Assembly (NCBI GenBank): GCA_031216445.1
Contig: CM062212.1
Span: 7,501 to 71,500, forward strand
Direction of reading: 5' to 3'
Source: Lateolabrax maculatus
Taxonomy: Eukaryota; Chordata; Actinopteri; Acropomatiformes; Lateolabracidae
DNA: 64,000 bases
Positions 19,406 through 30,410 of this stretch are shown here, piece by piece; the first letter of the stretch is position 1, and the number at the start of each line of letters is the position of its first letter. The translations under genes and the position numbers were made by a program. A model generated the notes under the pieces. The model saw only the letters and a program-made list of their open reading frames with translations. It did no database searches and was not told the DNA's origin.

Positions 19406-21614
19406 TTAGGTGGAAGGCTTTCCTATTCCGTGCAGTGATGTGGTGTCCTCCGCAGGCTTAAACATATTGTTGGTAGGCGTCTGCCAGTTTGACCTTTTGG
19501 GATCGACATTCACCAGGGACAGCTCAGGTGAAGACCAGTACCTCTTTGTACTCACAGGGAGGCACCTCGATCGCGAACGGGGCACCATCTGTGGGATCTC
19601 CTCCTCGTTCACAGCCTGAACATCCTCAAAAGGCTGCTCCTTCACTTCTCCCTGCTCTGTCACCTGAGTGGTGACACCACCTCTTTTTGACTCCGGCACC
19701 ATCCGGTAGGGTATGGTGTCATGCAGACGCCACAGGTGGAAGTTGAAGACTTTTGGGAGCAAGAAGCGCGACTGAACCTGCATCTTCTGAAGCTCAGCCT
19801 GGGAGACGCCCATGTCACCGATGAGCTTACCCAAGTCCTTGAAGCTTATGTCCCCATTCTGGATCATGCCGACACAGCTGGCAAAAGTCAGTACTTTGAA
19901 AGCAACGGCTTTCCCCATGCCATCCCATGCTCTTTGTAGCACTCCAGGTTGCGAGCATAGGTCAGGGAATGCCTCTCAATTTCAATGCAGATGTCGCCCA
20001 CCATGGCGGCACCTTTGGCCTGTGCGGATGGTTCCTCGCTACTGACGTGTAGCTCCACATAGTCATTAAAGTTCCAAGTAACCCTCTTGGTGTTTCTGAT
20101 GTCCCGGAACTTTATGGCAGGGAAGTACCGCAGTTTGAGCTCCTGGAATCTAGCAACAAACACTGGCTGACATCATGTCCAGCACCAGCCACCAGCTGGC
20201 GGGCCCTCTTGAAGGTGTTGGGCACGGGGAAAGCATCCTTGGTGGCCAAGTCCTCCACAAACACTTCCATGGTAACAGCACCCTTCAGTGTGTGCGATGG
20301 GCTGGACTCTTGCATCTGGGTTAGTGGGATCCTGTCATTCCGCTGGAACAGATCACCCAGAAGCACCTGCACCAACACTAGTCCAACCACGGAAGGCTGT
20401 GGACCCAGCACATCAGTAAGCAGAAACACTCGCTCAATCCTTGTGACCTGTAGCTCGTCCCGCGTCCAGTGCAGCAGGGGTGGAGGTACTTCGCCGGCAC
20501 CCGCACTGTTGTGGGGAGCAAGCCCTATGAAGCCCCTTCTGTGTGTGACGCTGTTGGGGTTCACTGAGCTAGTACCCTGGCTGGTGCTTAACTGTCCATC
20601 TGTGGTGCTCAATGGATGTCCATAGAAGAGCTCTTCAAGTGCAAGCTCGTACTGAAATGCCCTCCAGCTTGCCTCGTAACCCCCAAGATCTGCGTGTTTC
20701 CTGTACAGGTTGCTGAGAGAGCCCACCAAGAACTCAATGACTTTGTGGATAATGCACAGGAAACCCTGGCCATCAGGACCCAGCTTGTATGGCAGAACTG
20801 GGTGAGTGATGAAAAGCTCCTTCACCTTGTTATGCACAAAGGCATCTTGGGCTGCAATCCTCGGAGGAACCACCCCTCCAGCAAAAAGAAGCACCTGCTC
20901 AATCCTCAGTGCGAAGGGGCAGACCATCTTGCCAGCAAGATCCTGCATGTGCTCCAGGTACGTCTCTGCATGATTGAGCATTGCCTTGATGAACTGCAGG
21001 TGAGAGAGGCCAGCAGTGACAATGATGCCACTCACAGGGTGCCTAAAGGGACTCTTTATGTGGATGTGGGGGGAGTCCACGTACAGCTGGAGGAAATTCA
21101 GGGGCGCATCAATAAACATGTCCTTCAGAGTCCTTGATCTGTTCAAGGCAGACTGAAAGTTAACTGCCTCATGAACTCCCAGGGCTGTGTAGAGGCTGCC
21201 CTGTAACCCCACCAGATCCTCCAGTCCAGAACGCGACCACATCAACAACACACTGGGGTCCTTGGCCTCAATGTTGCACCCAATGTGGAGGCTTGTAGAC
21301 AGAATGGATGCAGGATCCGCAATCTTTGGCAGCTTTAAGGTGCTGTGGCTTTTCATGCCAAACTTCTGTAGTGTACAGACAATCTTGATGTGGTGCCTGC
21401 CTGTCTCGGAAATGCTTCTGTCCAACAGCGACAAGATGAATTGCTGGTCCTGTTCCAAGACATTCATGCTTGCCAAGGATGAAAGGCTGGTTTTCTGTAT
21501 TGTCGGCCTCCGCTTCTCCTTGATGGGGAGACCCTTGATCTTATCGGAAAAGGATTTGACTATTCCATTCAGGGTCTCACAAGCAAGATCCCTGACAAAG
21601 CTGGCATTGCTCAT
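19406..21614 (-). pseudogene. long intronless frame of unknown family, two frameshifts
   Basis: Three overlapping minus-strand frames follow one another: 500 residues (21614-20112), a short middle frame (20163-19888) and 178 residues (19942-19406). Codon-like text continues smoothly across each overlap, so one ancestral protein of about 740 residues with two small frameshifts is likely. Visible features include KEKRRPTIQKTSLSSL, LSLLDRSISETGRHHIKI, a hydrophobic stretch QVLLFAGGVVPPRIAAQDAF, and late in the protein FNFHLWRLHDTIPYRMV. I see no DDE, RT, integrase, protease or helicase motif. The first ATG is preceded by about 24 open codons. The lack of introns suggests a retrocopy, a transposon gene or an endogenous viral structural gene. 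Dispersed repeats flank it. I do not recognise the family and give no function. Confidence 0.55.
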
Positions 21615-21849
21615 GCGGGGGTCTGGGTTATCCAGTTGCTTTGGAAAAGCTGTGAGACCGAGAAAGAAGCCTCTGGATGTGTATCAGGCTCCTTTTGAAT
21701 ACACACTAACGCCACAAATGCGTTACAAAATTAACCAGAAAATTCAAAATGATTTTAAAGATCCAATTTCGCCGTTTCACCACCTTCCCGTGCTCGTAGA
21801 GACCCGCTGATTGTGGCGATCGATCGGGAATGGCCGAATTAGTGGGGGT

Positions 21850-22020
21850 AGTGTTACGGCGCGTAAGCCGTTTGGTACCCAAGCGCGGAGAGGAGACCAG
21901 CAGGTATGCTGACAGTTTATTCACTCACGACCAGGTATCAGAGTCCAGAGCCGATGGAAACGGAGGAACAGGAACCAGGAACCACACAGAAGGATCTGAC
22001 ACCTGACAAGGAAAGTGAAC

Positions 22021-22052
<32 letters not shown>

Positions 22053-22195
22053 TGGCTGATGACTGAGTAGAGACAGGTGAGGGAACAGGTGAAAGGAGTG
22101 AGGCTGATGAGGAGATGGGGAAGGAAGGAAAGACAGAGGGCACCTGGTGGAAGGTGAGGAAATGGCAGGTGAGGGAAACAAAGCAAAAGTCCAGG
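21850..22195 (-). repeat. second copy of the 7.4-7.76 kb dispersed repeat
   Basis: Reverse-complement match to 7370-7764 as described there. A (GT)n run of about 15 units (22022-22051) lies inside it. It adjoins the upstream end of the unknown minus-strand frame. Confidence 0.7.
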
Positions 22196-23194
22196 CCGTG
22201 AGCAGTGAACCCTAACAGGTAGGGCCTAATTAGAAATTGCTATGAGCTCCACGAAATGTTTTTCATTAAAAACAAAACACAAAAATATCCCTACAAACCA
22301 AATCCAGTCGATTTAAAATGCTCTGAAACGTGCTCCTACACACTTTCTGGCGGATCAAATTTCGCTAGCACACACACAAACACTCGCGCATTTTTCGAAA
22401 ATATTTTGAATGGGGGTCTACGACAGCTATACCAAAGGAAGATGCTAGAAGCACCAAACTTAGTACGTATGGGCACTTATATGAGGTGATCACACACCAA
22501 GTTTGGTAGCTCTACCACCATGACAAACAAAGTTTATTAAAAAAAATCAATTCAGATATTTCAACATTTGCTATTGCGCCCCCTAGCCAAGCTCGTAGAG
22601 ACACGGGGATGGTACCAATCGATCCGGCGTCCCCACATTACAATTCAAGGACCATAGGCACGAGTCTCTACAACCTTCACAAAAAAAGTTATTCAACAAT
22701 ATGTACATCTCCAATTGGATATCATCCCTTAATTTACTCACCTTAACCGGTCGCCTCCAAACTTTGTCGGGAACACGAAAGTACTGGATGCTGTCAGCAT
22801 GTTCATTGATTTGAAAAAGGAAAAGTCTCAAAGATATTCAATTCTCAGTTTAACATTTATTACAGCAATTGGAGAGTCAAAAACATTTTGTACAAGTATC
22901 TCATCTATTCAGAATGTCACAGACAGCATGGAGCTGTCCTGTGAATTCCTCCTTTTTAAGAGAGTGCTTACCTTAACATTACACACACTTTTAAATTGAA
23001 ATGTGCTTCTATCTGATTGGTTAAAAATAAAATGGGGAAGATAAAGCTTCAAGACAACGTGTGTGTGTGTGTGTGTGTGAGAGTGAGTGAGTACATAGCC
23101 TCTCCCTACCAACAGTTGCTACACATATTTTTCATGATCATTTCAATGTTGCAACCTTCATTTTAAGATCAGTTGCATTTATTCAGCATTAGAT

Positions 23195-23330
23195 TCGATT
23201 ACGTTCAAATTTATTGTCATTACACATGTACAAGTACAGAGCAATGCAGTTTAGTATCCAATCCAAAAGTTCAATAATTAGTAAGTACCAATATACAGAT
23301 AATAAATAAGTATTTTAATCACAGTCACAC
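23195..23330. repeat. LINE/SINE-type 3' tail
   Basis: Contains CAAATTTATTGTCATTACAC and AGTACAGAGCAATGCAGTTT, a phrase typical of the 3' ends of fish retroposons. There is no coding part. Confidence 0.45.
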
Positions 23331-24208
23331 CACTCTGCTCTGTCCTTGAGAATTCCACCCTCCTTTAAACCCTTATATTTCTGGCAATGCCATTTATTCC
23401 ACGCTTTCCCGGGATCGCGAAAGTACTGGATGCCAGTTACTCCATTTCTGGTGGTCGTAGGAAGTCAAGGCTGGTATTAATGGATCAGGCGTGGTCGACT
23501 TAGTGGGGGTACATGCAAGTCGCTATGACGTTCACAGACAAAGTTATTCAATGAAAAACACATTTGATGATTTTTTTTGAATGGGAGTCTATGGCAGCTA
23601 TACCAAGGGAAGACGCCAAAGAGGCGCCAAACCTGGCACACATGGGCACCTATGCCAGGTGATCATGCACACCCAATTTGGTAGCTCTACCACCTTCACA
23701 ACAAAACTTATTAGAAAATATCTCTTCAGATATTTCACCATTTGCTATTGCGCTCCCTAGCCAAGCTCGTAGAGACACAGGAAGGGTACCAATCGATCCA
23801 CAACCCCCACATTACAATTCAAAGACCATAGGCACGAGTCTCTACGACCTTCACAAAAAAAGTTATTCAAGAATATCTCCATCTCCAATTGGTTATCATC
23901 CCTTATCCCCTAACCCCCAACCCTAACCCATTGCCTTTGGATCCCAAGTTCAAATGCCCAGTTGACAGAAAAGGCAGGGGGAGCCATCAAGATATCTCAC
24001 ACTTCTCTAACCTTTTTTGGCCATTGCACCCTTTTCTGAAGGTCTCAGAACCTAGTTATTTTAGAGTGACTCTAACAGGATTTATTAAAGATTTTAAAAT
24101 TGAAATGAGTGGATTATACATATGTGGAAATATAGTCATTCATTACAGTTTTTATTTACTTATTAGAAACATTTAAACATTTCACACAGGATGCTGATGA
24201 CTTCTGTA

Positions 24209-24214
24209 TTTATT
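24209..24214 (-). terminator. trim50: trim50 poly(A) signal
   Basis: AATAAA on the minus strand, about 55 bp after the trim50 stop codon. Confidence 0.6.
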
Positions 24215-24268
24215 AAAAATCACAGGAACATCTCAGCTCACAATACACCTATTTAGGAGGACTCTCTG

Positions 24269-27200
24269 TCACTTCTCATGTTTCTGGGGCTGGGGGAGGG
24301 AGACGTGCTCCCTGTGAGGATGGGGAAGGACCAGGGGATGTTTGTTGTCTCCTCGGTCATGCCAGCAGACATCCAGCAGGGGGTAGACCTTCCCCTGGAC
24401 CTCCAGTCTGAAACTGTATATGAAGCCCAACTCATCAGGACTGTCGCTGTTATAGAAGGTCAGGCCTCTGCCCTCATAGTCCAGGAAGAGTCCAACCCGG
24501 CGGGGTGGACACAACACGGGCAGGACCACCCTGGGTGAAGTGAAGGCCTCATAAACCCCATCCTTCAGTCCAATCAACCATACTCCACTCTCCGGATTTT
24601 TCACCAGCTTAGCCTTACGATTGATCGTTCCTTTGATCAAACCAAGACGCCATTTAGGTTTGTTGCCCACCTCCACCTGGGTGGTAAGAGGAAGGGGAAT
24701 ACTTCATAAACAGAACCGCTGTAGATATCTTCTGTATCATCTTACATCAACAGCAGTGTTTACCTCCCAGTAGTGTTTCCCAGAGGAAAAGCCTCGGTTG
24801 GCCAGGACACAGTAGCTATAACTGAACCTCTCTGGATTATCAGGAAGCCTCCGCAGCAGACTCCCACAGGCCACCACCGTATCCCCATGATGGAGCTCCA
24901 GCATCGGGTGAGTGGTCTGAGGATCCAGCTTCAGCAACTCTGGTGCTGGAGAAAGATAGATATATAGATATATATAAACACCAGGTAGATACAGATATGC
25001 AGACAGACAGAGCAGCACGCAGACAGAGAGGTACAGGTGTACCTGGCAGGACTTTTCGCTGTAATCTCTTCCACACAGTGAGTTTAATGTCGTTGTGGTT
25101 GAAACCTGTTTTAAAGTTTAGGGAGCTAAAGATTCTCTCCTCCTTCAACTGTAGCTCCTGGATCTCTCTTAACCTGATGGGAGGAGGAAGTGAGGAGGAG
25201 GAGGAGGAGGAGGAGGAGGAGGAGGAGAGGTTTGAATATTTATCAGTGAATATTGAATCATTAAACAAGATGATTGACAACATGTTGAGATGTTGCTTAC
25301 CTGGGAGCAATTGATCCATACTTCTGTAAACAGAAACGGAAGATAACATTATTTCACATTTGAACAATAATCTATCAGGACTACTGATAGACCTAATTGA
25401 GGTGCGCTGTAAAGAATCCAGTGTCCTACTCTACCATAATAAAGTCCAAGTGTCCCTCATTGCTCAATTCCTGCAGGGTGTTCTGGGCCTCCTGCAGCCT
25501 GTTCAGGTTCTGGTTTAACTGGTCCGACTGGTTCTGGAGGGACGAGATGAGGATAGTAGCCGATGTCTCCACCTGCTGCATGAACCCTGCCTCTTCCACC
25601 TCCAGGCAGCGCCGCAGTTCACCAAACTCCTTCCTCACCACCCACTTCAGCACATCAGACTCATTCTGATTGGACGAAGAGCAGTGACATTCTCAGAGAT
25701 CATGATGTTGTCCATCAGACACTGTCATTGGTGAATCAGGGTACACCCAAGCACACCTGGCTTATTCATTAAAGTGTGATTTACTTTGCATCTTCATTAT
25801 CAGTGGAGGGTAGAGTACTAAAAGTCTTTACTCAAATAAAATTACAAAACTACTTGTACAATAAATGAGTTACTAATTAACAATATTAAAACATTACTTT
25901 GTGTTTTAATATTGTTTAATGTCTGATTGCCAGAGATCTCCACGTCATTTTATGCAAGTCTGTTTACAAATAGACTTGTGTTATGTATTCTCCAGGAAAC
26001 TCTCACATGGATTTAATGAATCTTTTCAAATGTAAGTGCTCTGGAAAATCAGCAATAAAGTTATTTAAGTCAAACTGTCAAATGATTTGGAAACCAAGCA
26101 CTGCAGCAAAGACACTGACATGACAGAGGATCAAACTGTGTTCATAAGGATTCATTGTGGCCCAACCGAAACAATAAACTTACAATAAAACTTATAACAG
26201 TAAAGTGTAAATGCTGACATCACCCACAGTAATCCTGGATTTGTTATACGCCATTTTACAGATCTGATCCTCCACTTTGCGTTTCTGATGCTGGAACTCT
26301 GTCATCAGACAGGAAATGTCCTCCTGAGAGAGAGAAATAGACAGTCAGTCAGAAAGACAGACAGGTAAAATATATCCATTAGTATTGAAGAATCACATCA
26401 CTAAAAGCCTTTTAGTCCATTTTACTCTACAAAGTTTACTTTTTATTGATATTCCATCAATCCATCGATTTTCTGGCTATACAAGGCAGTCCAGCAACAT
26501 AATCCAGTTTTCTTCACCACTGATGTTCACCAGCATGTTCTTTGTTTGCCACCACAACATGCACCAACAACCGTCTTCCCACAACTCCACACAGTTGCCT
26601 CCATAATGGAGGATTTGGCCCACCCAGGTTTCATGTCCCCAGCTGTGAGTTAAAGACCTTGTGGCCGGAGTCCTTAGCCAGATGTTCCCAGTTCACTCTC
26701 ACTACATGTTTGAGTTTACCAAGTCTTTCCAGCAGCCTCCTCCGTCGCCTCATCCAACTCACCACCAGGTGTTGATCAGCTAATGGTGCTGCTGCTCTCT
26801 TCACCTGAGTGTCCACAACGTGCAACCGCAGACCACAAAGTCAATAGTGGACCTTTGTCCTCAGGTGTTCAGGTACCAGGTACACTTCAGGCCATCTCAC
26901 CAAAAATGGTGTCTGTTATGGCCGATCCAATAACAAAACACCACTCACATTCAGATCATGCAGACCGTTCCTTTCAATCACCCACCTCCGAGTTTCACCA
27001 TTGTTAAATAGTAAATGACTGAACTTGTATAGTGCTTTTTTACCTTAGTGGTCAAACCACTTTACAATTTGCTTCTCATTCAGACACACACTCTCACACA
27101 CCAATGTTGGCAGTGGTACTATGCAAGAGGCTGGCCTGGCCACTGGGAGCAATTTGGGTTTCTTGGTAAGAACACTTCCACGAATGGACAGGACAAACCA

Positions 27201-30158
27201 GGTATCAAACCACCACCACCCTTGCAATCAAAGGAAGATGTGTTACCCATGTGAACATCAAAGTCCCCCAGCAGAACTACAAATTCCCTGAAAGGAGAGA
27301 GTCCAGCTCCTCTCTAGTTTGATTCCAGAACTGGTGCTCTGCATAGATGTGAGCCCAAATATATATAGTTGATACCGCTCCACCTATTGCACCTCCATTG
27401 CACTTCCTCCCCCACTGGATAGGCAATCTTCCACATCCCTATAACCAGTTTACGTTAGTAGGGGTCCCCAGTTGACAACACATCCGACCTTGATGTCTAT
27501 CCCTGCGGGTGGTGGGCCTACAGGGCTGTGGCCTCATGTAGCCAGATTGTGCCCAACCAGGCTCCCATCCAAGGGACCCTGCTGTCCATGCTCTGGACTG
27601 CTCTGAGTCACCACAGGTTAGCTTGTCTTGTCATTATATTTTATGAAACAGAGTAAACTAATGAGCCCTCTGTGCTAAATACATCTGAACAAGCAGCTGC
27701 CTTCACAGAAGCCATTTTCTTCAGCAACTGTTATCAGTTGTCCTGCAGACAGATACACTCTAAAAAGCAATAATAATTGTGAAGGAATTTTCCTTCTTGT
27801 ATATTAAACTTCCCTCTTGTAGGTTAAAGGTAACTTAAGACAGGGCTTCACAGGTCAGGTCACCTGTCCGTCTCTGTTCACCTGTCTCACTCTGTGTGCC
27901 TGACAAGGCCGAGTTGGCTCTGGCCTCTGGTAGACCAAGGTCTGCTAGATATCTTCTGTTTTCAGGGTTAGACACAACAGGCTGGAGCCTGGTTGTTGAC
28001 GCTGGATAAGAGATACTGTAGAGAGGCTATACTGTTACTAGGACAGCAATGATTGATGTCTTTCCTTGTTTAGATCCGATATCCAATAGAGTCATCGCAC
28101 ATGCCAGACTGAATTAGGAATAACCCTGTTTGGATATAGCAGAACTTATCAGTTCTGGGGAGGGTTAAATACTGAGCTTCAGGACACCATCTTCAGATTT
28201 GGGTAGCAGTACGCTGTGATTCACACGTGGTGTTTCCCTTTTCTCCTCAATTGAGCTTCAATAAATATTCCTGTGTAAGACATCCAGGTCTCCTGAAACT
28301 TCTTGTTAGAGTGAACCAGCTCTAAGATTTCCATCACAATAATAACTGTGATAGCTGGTGTTGAGCAGCGAATGGGGACAGCAGGTGGCCCACAATCACC
28401 GATGCAGACTCTACATATCTCTCTCTCTCTTTCACTCCTCTCTTTCTGTCTCAAATTTAGATTCAAAAAACTTTACTGGCATGACCATATTGAAACATAG
28501 TATTGCCAAAGCACTCTCTGTTCTCTCTCTCTTTCTCTTCTCTCTCTTTAGATCTATTTTTCTCTCTCTGCTGTCGCTCTTCCTGCAATTTCTTACATTT
28601 CTTCCTGTTAAAAAGGTTTTGGGGAGTTTTTCCGGATCTCATTTGAGGGTCTAAGGACTGAGGGGGTCGTACCTGGTACAGATTGTAGAGCCCCTTGAGG
28701 CAAATTGTGATTTGTGATTTTGGGCTATATAAATAAAATTGACCTGACTAGGTACAACTCAAAATGGTGACCACCCAAAGTCAAACTGAAAGTAAGCACT
28801 TTATACCTAAGGGCGCTGGAGAAGGTCACACCAGTTAAAATGTGCTGTATTACTGTCAAGTTCATTAACAAATGACCTTATTGTTAAACTGGAAACCCAA
28901 AGTTGATATCTGGTTTGTGTGGAACATTAAACTCCTGCTTGGTGATACGATGTGAGCTAACGGCTGCTTATCTGCACTGAGTCAACAACACCAAACTGTT
29001 GTGGGTTTGATTTTAACCGTCTGTTCTCCCGTTTAAAATCAAAACTTTACACACATTCAACATAATGTCTGTGGTTTTTGGAACAATGTTTGAGACTGAA
29101 CATCATTCACATACAAGTCTTCTTTATAAATGTATGTATAGAAGCTGGAGTTTTTCTATTTATAAGTCTGTAGACCGTAGCCTTTGTCTATTTTGTACCT
29201 TCATGCGGCTGTAGACAGAGCTCACAGGTGTGATTTTGTGTCCACGGTGAGCACCGATGCTTCCACAGAGGCCACAGATCACCATTCGTTCGTCCTCACA
29301 GTAAAGGCTGAGCGGGTTGTGGTGCTGAGGACACGACTCCGGCTGAGCTCCACCTGAAACATTCACTTCCTGTCAGGACGAATGAAACGATGTGTTAATA
29401 AAAAGTAAAAGAAAAAGGTTTTATATAGAGTGTATATCACTTGTTAAAGGATGAGATAAATACATTCTTTCAATGCCTGAGATTTGAGTTTGAGTTTTAT
29501 CGTATTAAAAAGTGTTTCACAGGTAAACTGATCACAGGTATTTTTACCTGCAGAGCCTCAATGATTCGAGCCAAACTGACATTGGGAGGAGGACTGTCTC
29601 CGTCTACAGCACAGCGACACACAGGACACTGCAGCTGACCGAGCAGGTCCATTGTCATGGAGTGTACGCACAACCTGGAGAGGTGAGGACAGGTGAGGGA
29701 GGAACAGTTCAAGTCAAGTCAATTATATTTGTATAGCGCCAAATCATAACAAAAATTATCACTTTTCAAACAGAGCAGGGCCAGACCGTCTCTTTAAAAT
29801 ATTATTTACAGACCCAACAGTTCCCACCATGAGCAGCACTTGGTGACAGTGGAAGGAAAAACTCCCTTTAACAAGTAAAAACCTGGTGCAGAACCGGGCT
29901 CTGGGTGTGCAGGGTGGGATAAGAACAGGCCAGGACAGGACAGGACAGGTGAGGTAGGGATAGGACAGGTGAAATCAGGAAAGGTGAGTTCAGAAAAGAA
30001 TAGGTGTGGTGAGGACACATGTGCTTAAAACAAGTGTGTCCCATCCACCCATTATACCTGCAGTAGGAATGTCCACACTGTAACATCAGTGGTTCAGTGA
30101 AGACGTCCAGACAGACGGGACATCTGAGCTGCTCCTCCAGACTCTGACGTCGCTCCAT
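24269..30158 (-). CDS. trim50: TRIM50 E3 ubiquitin ligase, nine exons
   Basis: Coding exons: 30158-30058, 29674-29548, 29369-29199, 26323-26228, 25665-25435, 25323-25301, 25173-25043, 24945-24764, 24676-24269. All have AG/GT junctions and phases agree, giving 489 residues (human TRIM50 has 487). The RING finger is C13-C16-C28-H30-C33-C36-C50-C53. The B-box (C89, H92, C100, C108, C111, H117, H120) follows, then a coiled coil at about 134-245 starting EDISCLMTEFQHQKRK. The PRY-SPRY domain (about 270-480) has IKLTVWKRLQRKVLP, YSYCVLANRGFSSGKHYWEV and WRLGLIKGT. PNVSLARIIEALQ and NPLSLYCEDERMVICGLCG single out TRIM50 among TRIMs. In mammals TRIM50 is a ligase expressed in gastric parietal cells, linked to H+/K+-ATPase vesicle traffic and aggresomes. 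I start at M30158; an in-frame ATG 12 codons upstream is possible. It looks intact. Confidence 0.93.
25193..25229 (-). repeat. (TCC)n tract serving as the polypyrimidine tract of trim50 exon 7
   Basis: About ten TCC units on the minus strand end roughly 20 bases upstream of the CCCATCAG acceptor. This places a length-variable microsatellite in the splice polypyrimidine position. Confidence 0.8.
26390..27610 (-). mobile_element. RTE-like LINE remnant in trim50 intron
   Basis: The minus strand reads VKRAAAPLADQHLVVSWMRR followed by KHVVRVNWEHLAKD and VFNSQLGT. This resembles the end of the endonuclease domain and the linker of fish RTE-group LINE proteins (D-H-x-L-V-V-x-x...). Stops are frequent and RT motifs are not visible. 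Fragments continue to about 27.6 kb, interrupted by another repeat. Confidence 0.5.
27010..27250 (+). repeat. common fish dispersed repeat
   Basis: TATAGTGCTTTTTTACCTTA, then GTGGTCAAACCACTTTACAA, ATTCAGACACACACTCTCAC, GGGAGCAATTTGGGTTTCTT and GGTATCAAACCACCACC form the characteristic phrase order of a very common fish repeat. It is nested inside the LINE remnant. Confidence 0.6.
27620..28200. other. trim50 intron 3, no gene
   Basis: Plain intronic sequence with short pyrimidine-rich stretches. Nothing recognisable. Confidence 0.5.
28330..28745 (+). repeat. dispersed non-autonomous repeat
   Basis: Starts within the GAGCAGCGAATGGGGACAGC phrase and passes through CT-rich sequence. It ends ATTGTAGAGCCCCTTGAGGC, then AATTGTGATTTGTGATTTTG and GGCTATATAAATAAAATTGA, a familiar end of fish short repeats. 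Confidence 0.6.
29713..29915 (+). repeat. partial copy of the GTATAGCGCCAAATC repeat family
   Basis: TTTGTATAGCGCCAAATCAT, ACCCAACAGTTCCCACCATG, AGCAGCACTTGGTGACAGTG and AAAAACTCCCTTTAACA are shared with 31895-32280 and 60210-60588. It lies in trim50 intron 1, opposite to the gene. Confidence 0.85.
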
Positions 30159-30177
30159 GTCCTCACTGATCCCTAAC

Positions 30178-30410
30178 ACTGTGATCAGAACCACCAGAAC
30201 CAGCTAGACCAGCAGCACCTGGACTTGCAACACAAGGACTGGTACCACAAGGACCAGAACCACCAGGAACAGAACCATAGGGACCAGCACCTCTGGAACC
30301 ACAAGCACTGGGACAAAAACCATACAGAGCAGTAAAATCCCTAAAGCAGAACCCTCCAAAAACCACCAGGACCGGAACCACAGAGACCAGCACCAAAACA
30401 AACAAGTCCG
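30178..30410. repeat. imperfect minisatellite upstream of trim50
   Basis: Repeated words such as AGAACCACCAGGA, GGACCAGNACCA and CACAAGGAC follow with a period of about 12-18 bp just 5' of the trim50 start. Open frames on the minus strand (Val/Leu/Pro-rich) are by-products. Its position in the promoter/5' UTR could affect expression. Confidence 0.7.

Larger units (their letters stand above)
21690..24000. repeat. two long direct copies of a dispersed repeat (22390-22800, 23570-23910) plus a stub
   Basis: Both copies carry TTGCTATTGCGCNCCCTAGC, then CAAGCTCGTAGAGACAC, ATTACAATTCAAGGACCATA or its one-base variant, and CACGAGTCTCTAC. The word CTCGTAGAGAC also appears at about 21796 next to CGATCGATCGGGAATG. 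The copies are about 80-85 percent alike by eye. No frame is conserved, so this is a non-coding element. Confidence 0.75.

Noticed and set aside
20209..21810. Long plus-strand frames opposite the unknown 500-residue frame
   Set aside because: Antisense shadows. The minus frame is longer and continuous across several overlapping frames with protein-like composition.
30163..30405. Minus-strand Val/Leu/Pro-rich frames upstream of trim50
   Set aside because: They follow the minisatellite units and differ between frames. There is no protein character.
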